From NCBI GenBank assembly GCA_034638255.1, contig JAWPGT010000012.1:682001-746000 (forward strand): a stretch of 64,000 nucleotides of DNA, in the 5' to 3' direction. A model generated the notes under the pieces. The model was not told the DNA's origin and did no database searches. It saw only the letters and a list, made by a program, of their open reading frames with translations. Position numbers and translations under genes: made by a program. Of the stretch, positions 1 to 11,366 are shown piece by piece. The stretch comes from Coprinus comatus. Taxonomy: Eukaryota; Basidiomycota; Agaricomycetes; Agaricales; Agaricaceae. The stretch's first letter is position 1; every line of letters starts with the position of its first letter.

Positions 1-972
1 ATCTTGATTTGATAATCCAGCTAGGTTTTGACTGGAGAGTACTTTGTCGTGAGTGATATCAATGTGTAAGAGTGTAGCATCACAGCCTCCGCTAACGAGT
101 TCTCTTGGTCGATTGGGTATCCATGTTACTGAACCACACATCTGAAGAGAAATACATAGATTATAGTGAACGGGATGTCATGTAGCTTGATAATATCACT
201 TACAATATCATGCTTGTGTTTCAGGATTGTAACAGCCTTTGTGGAGAGTTCTAAAATTCCAACGTTCCCTGAACCAGTACCAAATGCGAGATGTGTTTTT
301 TCAATGTTGAGGGCGAGCTAACTGATTCGGTTCAGTATACCATTTTTTATAAAAGTGAATGAATGATACTGATGAAAGGAGAGAAAACATGAAGAAATAC
401 GCACATCTTCTATTTCATCATCAGCATCACTATCCTCCGGTATTACTGTAATAGTTTCAATAGCGTCATTGTATGTTTGAATCAACTTGTTCGTATCCAT
501 TCGGAATTTCAGAATCTATAATTTTACGATAGAATAAACCAATTGTTAAAGAGATAGAAAGAGATAATAACGTCTGTCTATTGAGGTATTTCAACTCACT
601 TGTTTACCAGCTGCGATCCAAGCATCTCGGAATTCGGAACCCGGCCGTTTGACACAAACAATCGAAGAAACCATTTTTCCATTTCCTTTGACACCTCTAA
701 GAACTATGAAAGAAGTCAAATCATAAACGCGCAAGTCGCCATTATCTATTAAACAAAACATCGACTTTTTTGAGTACCCCCGTACATAACATTAAAAAAA
801 AAATCAAAAATAGCGTACCTGAACCGGCATACAGATGACCAGCATGACCAAAGTCAAGAGCAGTGATTTGCCATATATTCGGAGTCTTCAATGATTGAAG
901 AAGACTAAAATTTGCTTCAGTATGTGGAACTGTAATTGGAGTTTGGTTAAGATCAGACATGGTCAATGTCAA
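1..972 (-). CDS. WD40-repeat protein, WDR53-like (3' end outside window)
   Basis: Five exons can be joined on the minus strand. The first runs from the ATG at 972 (or 960, MSDLNQ) to about 821; the others lie near 760-602, 516-400, 310-205 and 143-1, and the frame stays open at the window edge. The joined protein has typical WD40 blades, for example HLYAGSDNGDLRVYDL, then GSVTWIPNRPRELVSGG and an ALNIEKTHLAFGTGSG blade. An acidic loop (EDSDADDEIED) lies between blades. The order and spacing resemble WDR53-type propellers, which act as protein-interaction scaffolds. The family assignment is from memory and is less certain than the WD40 call. The gene lies head-to-tail behind Utp21, with about 126 bp between the Utp21 stop and this start. 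Confidence 0.75.
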
Positions 973-1098
973 TGATGGGAGATCACAAATTTTCTACACC
1001 CCATCTTCAGGGTGATCCGCTACTTCTTCGATACTGATATATGTTTTTTTTTCCATAGTAAGACATTACAGATATCATTCATCGTCAAGTTTCAAGTT

Positions 1099-4000
1099 TT
1101 ACAGAGTGTCTCGAACGAAGCCTAATGTACCCAAAGATGAAGCTATTAACTCGAGAATTCTCCGACTCTCCTTTTTCTGTATCGATTGCAACTCCTCTAA
1201 TGTACTCCTAAGCTCCTCGTTGGTAATCAACACATCTGCATGTAATCGCAAAAAGACATTCATTATTGCTTCAACGGCTTCAAAATCACGATGTGATGAC
1301 AATCGTCTCCCAAGAGCGTGCATGAACGTATTAAGGCTTTGTAATGATGTTAACGAGCGTAGTTCGAGCTCTAGAGCTGCAGGTTGCAGTGTTTTTGCAT
1401 GAGCGAAAAGCCCTTCATCTAATACAACAAATTCAATTCTCCATACAACTTGATAAAAAAAGAAGTTCATTTACAATTGCCATTAGGATCTTCCTCAGTT
1501 AGCTTTTTGTAGAAGGTGGATTCAGCGTTGACAGCTATTTTATCCAGTCTATGTGTTGGTTTGTTTGTTTGTTTTGCATCCTTGGCCGCGGGTGCGAATC
1601 GTGTTTCAACACCAGGCAATGTAGGCAAGAAGAATGGTGCCTGTTCAGGTGCTTTTGGTGCTTCTTTTGGTTTGTTGCGTTGTTGGATAACTTCGAGGTT
1701 CAATAAGGTTTGCCAGCGCGATCGGGGGAGCAATGTAAGTGTTATTAAATCTCCGTCAAGTTGGGGTGGTGTCGAGAATACGTCGATAGGAGTGTCTTGG
1801 ACATTCAATGATGTGAGGGCTTCCAAAGCTATTGAATTGAATTAATTAGAGCACCTTTGATATATTGATATAAGTACTCACCATTGTCCTCTGCAGTTCC
1901 TTGCATGGAGGGTAATGCCACATCATTGATATCATCTTCATTGATACTCTGGAACGAAACATTGGCATATTGTGCCCGGTTTGCCCATAGATATACCCCA
2001 ACACTATCGACATGTGCAGTAGCCAAGAAATCATTGGTAGGTGAGAATGATATACTAGTGGCTACGCTCGATGTTTTGAATGCATCAATAAGCTGACCAG
2101 TAGGAATATCAAATGTCCGTATGATGGAATCCAATGACGTCGTGATTATCCAGCGAGCATCAGCCGAGAAAGCCTATATATTTGGATGACAGTTGAGCAA
2201 TAGTCCGAATGATGGTAGCACAAGAAACGTACCATATCCAGAACCCTGCTTCGAAATCCGCCTAATTCTCTGACAATTTTGCGGGTCTCCATGTCTACTA
2301 CCCGAACCACCATGTCATCGCAAATAACGGCCAACAACCCACTGTCTCGGTGAAGCTGTAAGGAAACCGCCGCTGAGGGCAGAATTAGAGTGTGTTCTAA
2401 TTTTGTCGTTTGGAAATCAAAAAACTGAAATAACCAGCTGGCATCAATAACAAGTTAATTAAGTGGAGTAGAGTGAATAAACTGACGTTCAGCGTTCCAT
2501 CCAACGTACTGGCAACGAGTACGCGATTTAGTGAATCCGTTGCTAGGCCAGTGATAGTACGCTCCCGTTTCTTCATCGCATTTCGTAGTCTGCCGATGAT
2601 TGCTGGAGGACAGGGCCCAACGTCGAATGTTTTACGCTTGATTCCAGATTGCATATTCCACATGTATATTTGCCCCGTGGAAGAACCGGCAATACCGAAA
2701 TTACCACATGCCGTGACACAGACATCCTGCATACATGTAAATGACAGTGAAAAGATCAACAAAGTACACTCACTTTCACAGAGCCAAGAGGAGAACGTTC
2801 CTTGCCTTTTCCTTTTGGTTCAGCGAAGCCAAGCGTATATTTTCCTAGCCTCTTGTTGAGCATAGTCCAAGTACGTGCGAAAGTTTCCTCTGCATGCGTG
2901 GTAATGATATCATCCCAATCCTTGGCATGTGTGGTAGAGTAGGCGATGGAGGTTACTGGAGGGAATTTAAGAGATGTTATGGGTATTGAGAGTGAAGTTG
3001 CTTTTTTAGCTAAGGAACCTGTACTTTCTCTTAGCTTCTAAATGGTTCATGTGGACAAGTTAGAACGTACCTTGTGAGAGCTCGAAGGATCTTGAGTCCC
3101 GTACAATTGAAGTACATCTCAAGCTGCGATCCCTGGAAGCTGTGAGGAGTTGCTTGCCATCATCCCCATAATAACGAATGAGGTGGGGTGGTGCATGATG
3201 ACCGGAGCGGAATTTCAACAATCTTGGAGGTGCGGTTGGTGAATCAAAGAGCCATTGCTATAATATTGATCAGAGGAGAGTGTTTATGAACAAGTTGTAG
3301 CAAACGCACTTTGACACTGTTATCCTCTCCTGATGTCACTAATACTGGCTGACCTGGTATCCACTCAACAGCTGTAACTGCACCGTCATGAGCACCACGT
3401 ATCATGTGAAGCAACCTTCCTCCATTGTTCAGGTCCCACAAAGCAATGTGGCCAGCAGATGAAGCAGACGCCAAAATGGGGTGTCCATCTGTATTATATG
3501 CATTTCAATACAACAAAAACAGGCTGAGGATTAAATAATAAAACAAACCGTTTCGGAAACCAAGTGCACGCACACCTCCATCCATGTACATCCTCATTAA
3601 TCTCTCGTCGAGGCGAACATCATATACCGAAATCTCTCCAGAGGTGAAACCAATACCGACGACGTCAATAGCTGGAGACTGCACAAGGGATGTTATCGAA
3701 TTGCCTGAGCCATGGGTTAACCCAGATGTTTCAGGTAGTGAGGTGAGTCGTTGCAGTGAAATTTTGTGGATGCATGTACTGCACAGGGAAGACTAAATGA
3801 ACGATTTTAGAAATAATAACCGAATTACTCACTTGGTTTTGATATTCCAAAGTTGAAGTGCGCCTTGACTACTTGCGACAAGTACTTTGTTTACATATGT
3901 TGCAGGATGGAGAATAGATGTTGCAGTGAAGCCGAGGTCAAACTGGATGGTGGATTCAAGCTCTTGTCGGGGTTGGCATAACCACTTGCGTTAATAACAT

Positions 4001-4598
4001 GGATGTTCTCACCTCCATCTGCAGTATTCCATGCGAGCATCCGATCTCCGTCTTCGGTTAAAGCAAGTAAATGGCTCCCGAATATTGAGATATAGGATAA
4101 CGAAGTATCCAATGGATTTGTCAAAGTGGTAACCTAACATGATGAATAACTTCTGGAGAGGTTCAGGATAAATGGACCTACTGGTTTCCCTCGAAGATAT
4201 TTAATTGCAGTAGGTCCAGAAGCAGCCCATACAGCATCACCATCCAAAGCCAGACTGGATATCCTCTCAGGTGCATCAGGTCCTGTATACAAAGTCAATG
4301 AGCTATTTCGCTTCTCGTAATCATTAGCAAGCTCACCGACGAACAATAATCCCATCTTTCCACCTTCCCACAGTGCCCATGCCTTACCCAGACATGTCAA
4401 AATATGAACTCTTGGTCCGTCGGTTGCGCCTTTGAAAGACCTTGTTTGTAAAACGAAGGGAACATGATTTGTGATCAGTCCAAGCGCTCTGAATGGGGCG
4501 AAAAGTCGTGGCTCCTGGGTTTTACGTGTAGCCTTGGTAGGCCCTTCCTGGCGCAGACGTTTGCGTGGAGGTGGGCTCGCAGTGTCAATATCCATCAT
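1099..4598 (-). CDS. utp21: U3 snoRNP / SSU processome WD40 protein Utp21 (WDR36)
   Basis: Utp21 is a tandem WD40-propeller subunit of the UtpB complex, which assembles with U3 snoRNA on nascent pre-rRNA in the nucleolus. The gene starts at the ATG at 4598 with a short basic leader (PPRKRLRQEG), followed by RLFAPFRALGLITNHVPF, the conserved Utp21 opening. About twelve exons join in frame through many WD blades (ASASSAGHIALWDL, SGEDNSVKQW, GNFGIAGSSTGQIYMWN, AVICDDMVVRVVD, SLDSIIRTFDIPTGQLIDAF). The C-terminal Utp21 domain is plain: LTSLNVQDTPIDVFSTPPQL, then SRWQTLLNLEVIQQRNKPKE, ending FLRLHADVLI..LGFVRDTL. Introns are about 50 nt, for example 1837-1887. No frame break was found across the gene. 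Confidence in the family is high; individual junctions are by eye. Confidence 0.93.
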
Positions 4599-5360
4599 GT
4601 CGAAATATACCTCATAAATTCCACTTTCTGAAGATCAAAATCAAAATTTTGGATGCACGTGACTATACACTCTCCTTGGTCCCTTCTTGGTTCCTTCCCA
4701 AGTCGTTCCCGACAATCATCTGCTCCACATCTCGATAATCATATCAAATCTCGGACGAATAAAATGCGATACCACTGGGAATGGCAACCGTCAAGATTCA
4801 TATTCAGCGGCGCTGACAAGACTCACTGCCTCCATCGACAGCTTCGCAATCATCAACACTGTTTCAGTATCTAAAAAAGTCCTGGCTGCATCGATCTAAG
4901 CATTCACACTGGACGGACCTTCTTTGATATTAACAATCACTTCTTGTGTGATATTCTCCTCATGGCTCTGGTACACTGGCTTGAAGAGTCTGCTTGTTAT
5001 TTGCTGTCCTGGCCTCATGAAGCGTATGCATACTGCTGGAATCCATATGTTATATACAATTTACCTCCTTTGAACAATTCCAGTCATATGTTGGGCGGTA
5101 CTCTGACTCTCTCGGCGCCCAGTGTCTTCACGATCAATTATAAATAGACCGACGGGCTCCAGCTATATCATTCGTTTTGGGCGCTCGTGTCAATGATACT
5201 AAGTTATGAATCCTTCAAAAGAGTCCAAGTCTGACCTTTCACTTAGGTGTCGCATTTCCCTTTCTCTTTCTTTTGAGCCGGGTGCTCTTTTTCGTTCTTT
5301 TCGATTTACTTTATCATTTATCTTTCATCTTCGTTAATTTCACCATCCTTCATCTAAAAC
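4599..5360. other. Divergent intergenic region Utp21 / secreted protein
   Basis: This 760-bp stretch separates two divergent starts. It holds a TATA-like box on the plus side and a pyrimidine-rich leader (about 5230-5350) before the secreted-protein ATG. Short open frames near 4653-4900 and 4944-5147 show no recognisable motif and look like chance. Confidence 0.6.
5139..5146 (+). promoter_or_regulatory. TATA box of the secreted repeat protein gene
   Basis: TATAAATA lies about 215 bp before the ATG at 5361. A long CT-rich leader follows, as is common in highly expressed fungal genes. Promoter function is inferred. Confidence 0.45.
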
Positions 5361-6950
5361 ATGAAATTCTCTGTATCTATTCTCACCCTCTCCTTGGCTC
5401 TGAGTGCCACAGCGACACCCCTCGGGAATCATGCGCTTTTTAAGAAGCACACCGGCGTTCCAGCTAATAATGCTCGACGATACATCCTCCAAAGGTACTT
5501 TAACATCTTTGTATACTGTGTCTTCATATTCTCACATATTATCCAGCCGTATGGATGCACCCCCAGCATGCGTCGCCAAAGCTTCGGCTTCGGCTTCCCC
5601 TTCCACTGTTCCGGACTTGAACTCAACGGTAGTAGATCCTTCATTGGCGGTTCCAGATAACAGCACCGTCATCGATCCTACATTAGGTGCTGCGAACAGT
5701 ACCGTCGTTGATTCCACATTGGATGCTGCGAACAGTACCGCCGTCGATCCCACGCTTCAAGTACCTAATAATTCTACTGTCGTCGATCCTACTCTGGCAA
5801 CTGGCAATTCCACTACCGTAGACGATACCATAAACGCTGACGATTCAGTGGACGCTGCAGCCGCAGACGATACTGGTGCCACGGATGATGTAGCCGCAGA
5901 CAACACAAACTCTACGGATACTCCTCGCCGTCGTCGTCGCCTCCGCCGCTCCTTCTCGCACATTTCTAATGTTGCCCATCCCAACATTGTGCATGCCAGT
6001 GTCATCCATCCCAATGTTATCCAATCCAGCGTTGTGCATTCCAATACTGTACAACTAGACCTCACCGGATTCGCATTCGAATGGCAAAATATCTGCCTTC
6101 AGAGTGGGGGGCTCGACGTTTTCACCAAGCACTCCCCTTGCATAGATTTCTCGAGTGGCATCAGCGCTCTACTCGCGGACGCTGATCCTTGTGCACAGCA
6201 AGACATGGCTGATTCAATGATCACCTTTGCGAAGGGGCCAGGCATCATCAATAAAGCAGAGTTGATTGATTACGCCGTCAGGTATAGGAGCCATCCCAGA
6301 GTTCCCGTCAATATCCTTGGTGTTGTTCCGTCTTCCTTGTACTGCCAGAGAGCTCCCCTCAATGCTGAGCTCCTTGGTGTTGTCAATACTCAGATGGAGA
6401 ATGTAAACCCCGGTCTTTTCGGTGCTCCTGACGTCCCAATGGTTCCTTTCGGTGCTGGTTCGTTGATCTTTTTATTATTATTATCTCCGAGGTCATTTTT
6501 AAATTGATTATGATGATCATAGATGGTACTTGTCCATTTGGCACAGTCCCGGACGTTTCCACCTGTACTTGCACTGAAGATCCCAGTGCTTTCAATGTCA
6601 CTGACACTGGTAATGCTACAGCTCTCGCAGACCCCACTGCTACTGCGACCGATTCAGTTGCTGTTGATGTTGCCACCACTACCGATTCTGCTACTATCGA
6701 CACTGCCACAGCTACCGATTCTGCTGCTACCACCGCTACTGATTCTACTGTTGTCGATGCCGCTACTGCTACAGACTCTGCCGCCGCGCTTGCGACTGAT
6801 GATGCCAATGCCAACGTTGACTCTTCGGCTGCTGTGACAGATGGAAGTCAACCAACTGCAACTGCAGATGCTGCCGCTGCTGCTGCATCTTCTGATGTTA
6901 ACTTTCAACCTGCTGATATTGATGGAGATGTCAATGATATCAATGGATGA
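5361..6950 (+). CDS. Secreted repeat-rich protein with conserved cysteine domain
   Basis: Exons 5361-5494, 5547-6457 and 6523-6950 join to about 490 residues. The protein opens with a clear signal peptide (MKFSVSILTLSLALSATATP). Next come six 12-13-residue repeats of the form NSTVVDPTLxxx, each with an N-glycosylation sequon. An acidic Ala/Asp/Thr stretch, a polybasic run (TPRRRRRLRRSF) and six pentapeptide repeats (NVAHP, NIVHA, SVIHP...) follow. A globular domain comes after these, with spaced cysteines (WQNICLQSGG, DPCAQQDMADSMITFAK, VVPSSLYCQRAPLN, DGTCPFGTVPDVSTCTC). The tail is Ala/Thr/Asp rich. The globular part resembles an uncharacterised extracellular family seen in mushroom-forming fungi; no catalytic motif is visible. 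The last ~100 bp of coding sequence and the 3' UTR are copied again at 8022-8377. A wall or matrix role is plausible but unproven. Confidence 0.8.
5620..5841 (+). repeat. In-frame tandem repeats encoding NST-VVDPTL units
   Basis: Six imperfect coding repeats of 36-39 bp each begin with an Asn-Ser-Thr sequon and continue V-[VIA]-D-[PS]-[TS]-L. They sit just after the mature N-terminus of the secreted protein. Unit length varies between 12 and 13 codons, so they arose by protein-level duplication and drifted. Confidence 0.8.
5968..6057 (+). repeat. Six 15-bp coding repeats ([NS]-V-x-[HQ]-[PSA])
   Basis: Six consecutive 15-bp units encode NVAHP, NIVHA, SVIHP, NVIQS, SVVHS and NTVQL. Position 1 is Asn or Ser, position 2 mostly Val/Ile and position 4 His or Gln, so the five-residue period is strict. 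The array sits between the polybasic run and the cysteine domain. Confidence 0.85.
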
Positions 6951-7106
6951 AGGAAGGCGTTTGTGCAATGGGATTTATTATAGTCAGAGATAGATGTAGT
7001 TTATTGTAATGCTGTTTGATCTTGATAATGCGTACCAACATATTCAAACAATATCTCCAGACATTGTTCATAACAATAACAACAGAACTAACATGATGGT
7101 TAGGGT
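6849..7106 (+). repeat. Direct repeat copy A (3' end of secreted gene plus UTR)
   Basis: This copy begins in the last codons of the secreted-protein gene and runs through the stop, the UTR (AATGATATCAATGGATGA, AACATATTCAAACAATATCT) and ends in GGTTAGGGT. It matches 8022-8377 over nearly its whole length with scattered substitutions. It is the functional copy, since it carries the real stop codon. Confidence 0.85.
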
Positions 7107-7827
7107 GGAGGCATTCTCTCGCACCGCGTAATATCGACACCTTCTGGACGCAGAAGCTTTCTCTCGTATCGTGGAACATTGACGCCTTCTCCTCGAGGCC
7201 CATCGCACGCGCCAAACTCATCCTCGACCATATCCTAGAGGCAGCGAAAGCTCCTGATGTCATCTTTCTCCAAGAAGTCTCATCTGATGTCCAATCCTGT
7301 ATCCTGGACGATCCGAGAGTGCGCACTACCTTCCTGGCGACTGATGCCGAAGACCAAACGTCGTTTGAGGATGTGCCCTTTGCGACCATGACACTGTTAT
7401 CCAGTGCACGCTTTACCTACGACCTGGCTTCGCAGAAGGAAGGCGATGACGGAGCTAGGAAATTCATGCTAGGGCGCATCTCCCGCTTGACACTTCCGAG
7501 CAAATACAGAGGAATGGGCTCTGTGTAGACATCTTCCCTCCAACCACGCCAGACACAGACGTGCTTGTTGATAACAACAAACTGGTAGATGCGTGGGTTG
7601 CATTGCACGGGAAGACAGGTCATGATGGAGCTACGTGGGGTGTTGGTATGGAACGGCAGGATGGACTGAAGCCGGGCAGATTGGACAAGGTTGCAATGAT
7701 GGGCTCAAAGGCCGAAGAAATGGAAGTCCTCCGCCCTGGTCTTATTGAGGTGCATATTCCGGGAAAGGAATCCGTTGAGATTCCTTGGAGTGATTATTGC
7801 GGGCTGAGATCTACATTTACAATCTGA
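7107..7827 (+). pseudogene. Endonuclease/exonuclease/phosphatase (TDP2-like) relic
   Basis: Reading starts without an ATG, exactly where repeat copy A ends, and gives LSLVSWNIDAFSSR, then APDVIFLQEVSSD. These are the N-terminal motifs of the EEP metal-dependent phosphoesterase superfamily, with the metal-binding Glu in QE. It continues to LTLPSKYRGMG at 7516, where a one-base shift is needed to go on as LCVDIFPPTT. The sequence then jumps directly to LVDNNKLVDAWVALHG, TWGVGMERQDG, KPGRLDKVAMMG and a degraded end (DYCGLRST). The central block that should carry VHLDS and GDFN is missing. With no start, a frameshift, an internal deletion and loss of catalytic residues, it cannot make an active enzyme. 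It is flanked by the 6849-7106 and 8022-8377 repeats. Confidence 0.85.
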
Positions 7828-8021
7828 ATGCCGGTTTAACCTCTGCATCCATTCTTTTGTTCTTTACCCTGTTGCTCTCATCATCGAACATCACACTCTT
7901 CCTATGTCTACCAGAGAACATATGGGCTTGAGTTTTCGTGTAACCGTTTTTTTCTGGGAGAGGGATAGGGCAAGTGTCACTGGAGAATATACTACGTGTT
8001 CGGGAGCGTGACAAGTTTATT

Positions 8022-8377
8022 CCAACCGCAACTGCAGATGTTGCCACTGCCACATCTTCTGGTGCTAACTTTTAACCTGCTGATATTCAAGTTGATGGAG
8101 ACGTTAATGATATCAATGGATGAAAGAAGAGTTTCTAAGTGATAGACTGGTTTGTGTGATGGGGATTTGTTATAGTTGGAGATAGATGTAGTCTTGTAAT
8201 GCTATTTAATCTTGATAATGCGCACCAACATATTCAAACAATATCTCCAGAAATTTTAAAGAATGATATACGTATACATGTGCTATTCTATTGACCAGAG
8301 GGTAGTAGTACAAGAGTAAATATGCACCCACTACTCATAACAATTACAATAGGAGTAACGTGATATATGGTTAGGGT
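8022..8377 (+). repeat. Direct repeat copy B, decayed copy of secreted-gene 3' end
   Basis: This stretch repeats 6849-7106. It retains the end of the coding sequence but has a stop where copy A has Gln (AACTTTTAACC versus AACTTTCAACC), a small insertion before the GATGGAGA motif, and about 80-100 bp of extra sequence near 8258-8330 before the shared GGTTAGGGT end. It has no gene of its own and looks like a relic of tandem duplication. Confidence 0.8.
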
Positions 8378-8450
8378 TTGCGTCAACGCATCGTCATAAA
8401 TATCCACCTCTCACACCTTCCTTCACTTAAACATACATACTCTAGTAATC

Positions 8451-9486
8451 ATGGAAGACGGAATTCCCGACCCAATGCCGACACCAGAGGTTATCCCTAT
8501 TAGCTCTATGTTCTCACCGCAACTATTACTTCTCGCCTCCCTCGTAGTCGCACTACTAGGTCTTACGAGTAAGCCGATGACCATAGTTCATACCATGTTA
8601 CTTACAAGTCTTGTAGTTGCGTTTTTCTTGAATAAGAGAAATTCACGTTCGAAAGGAACAGATTTTTTGTTAGTTGGGGCTCCTGATGCAGGGAAAACAT
8701 CAATTCTCAGTGCAGTATGTTTCATTTGGAATCCCCCTTTTTCATCTAGTGAAATTGACTCTAATTTTTGTTATCATAGCTCACATATGGACAAACATTA
8801 CCGGCACATACGTCCTTGCAAACCAACTCGACATTGTATACTCTTGCCAATAACAAAAGTTTTTGTATAGTTGATGTTCCAGGACATCCACGTATCCGAG
8901 ATCAATATCAGGAGTACCTTACCTAATGCTAAAACTATTGGGTTTGTTGTGGATGCTAGCACTATTTCAAGAAATGCTGCTGCGGTTGCTGAGTGAGTAA
9001 TCATAATAATGTGATTATGTTGGACAATTCTGATATGACCCCTCAATTTTCTTTTTTCTTTTGTGTTATAGACATCTGCATCATGTTATGCATGCATTGA
9101 CATCATTACCACCTTCACAAGCATTACCTACCCTCCTTATAATCGCACATAAATCAGACCTACTAAAATCCGCTTCAAGCATAAACATGAATCAAGCTGA
9201 GTCACGAGTAAAGGCAGTATTGGAAAGAGAACTTGAGAGGAGAAAGGTTTCTCAAAGTGAAGGTGTTAATGTTGAAGGTTTAGGAGCTGAAGATGAGAAA
9301 ACGGAATTGGGAGGATTGGAATGTAGTGATGAATCGGGAGGGTTTAAGTTTGATCAATGGGAAGGTGGGGAAGTTGAGTTTGTTAGTACGTTTGTTAGAC
9401 CTGGTATTGTCGATATGGGTGATGAGGAGAAGAAGGGTGAAGATGGGTTAGAGGGTTTGAAGGCTTGGTTGGAGGAGTATATGTAA
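8451..9486 (+). CDS. SRP102: Signal recognition particle receptor subunit beta, with an apparent 1-base frameshift
   Basis: SR-beta is an ER membrane GTPase that anchors SR-alpha and helps dock ribosome-SRP complexes. Exons 8451-8714, 8780-8992 and 9072-9486 give an N-terminal membrane anchor (LLLLASLVVALLGLT, then HTMLLTSLVVAFFLN), a P-loop (LLVGAPDAGKTSILSA), a DxxG box (VDVPGHPRIRDQ) and a G4-like motif (IIAHKSDLL). The exons sum to 892 nt, one more than a multiple of three. The shift lies at about 8921, where DQYQEYL is followed by a stop unless one base is skipped, after which PNAKTIGFVVDASTISRN continues perfectly. No intron fits there. Either the assembly has an extra base or the gene is broken. 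The C-terminal GVEGL..LKAWLEEYM region is typical of fungal SR-beta. Confidence 0.88.
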
Positions 9487-10183
9487 TGATTATGTGTGTT
9501 TCTTATAAGTATTGGTTTTCTCTGAGATAATATCTGCAGTGAGCATGGTTATTATTGATGTTTAGAAGTTGAATGGGGCACTCTACGTCTGGGCTTGAGG
9601 CCTAAGGCCCAACACCAGGTCAATTTTGACACGCACCACTCGGAGTTTGGCGGAGAACGTTAGTGACTTTGAATCATTACATTCAGTGATATTTAGGCGC
9701 AATCTTAGGAACGGATGTTACTCAGTCTGCACAACTTGAATTTCTCAATTGGCGCTCATCAAGAAGCGTGAGAAGAACAAACAAGACCATACAGGGCCGA
9801 GGCTTATAAAGAGCTGTTGTCGTCAATTTTTTCCTCAACGCAACCTTTTTAGACAGTGCCCGTCCCAACTGAAAAAGTACTTGGGTCGAGGCGATTAGGT
9901 TAGCGCAGAGGGATGCCTGGACGGGATTAAGAACTTGCTCACCATAATGATGGTGTAGTAAGTGTCAGACCCTTCCTACATATTACTTAGAGTAGCGTAG
10001 CAAATACAAAATTATTTTCGTTGACGCTGAATTTATGTCATTGAAGCGTGACTATGATCAGTGATACGTCACAGGGTGACCTCGTTTCGGCGCATAACTC
10101 GCTGTCTCTTCCACGCAGTTCCACGTCGGCTTTCCTTTTCAGCGCAAACCCCTTGCTATCTACCCTTCCTCCAATTTTCTAAC
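9487..10183. other. Intergenic region upstream of SAR1
   Basis: About 700 bp with no convincing coding potential, RNA gene or repeat. It must contain the 3' UTR of SR-beta and the promoter of SAR1. The open frame at 10061-10264 only overlaps the SAR1 first exon in another frame. Confidence 0.5.
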
Positions 10184-11154
<971 letters not shown>

Positions 11155-11366
11155 GTATGACGTTTAGCAAGTAGCTTTGCATAGACTTTCTTCGTTGCAA
11201 CCCTTCTCAGCACTGTTTGTCTGGCGGTCACCTTGAGTTTAACGTAGTACTTTGTTCCCATATTTACTTTTTGGCTTTTCATTATGTTATTCTCCCTTAA
11301 AGGCCCTAGGCATTATATTAAGACGCATAGATATGTTGGTGTATATGCCTATTACTATGTATCATG

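Noticed and set aside
5404..6507. Single unspliced frame of 367 codons as a separate gene
   Set aside because: It starts in the wrong frame relative to the signal peptide; splicing at 5494/5547 and 6457/6523 gives the true protein.
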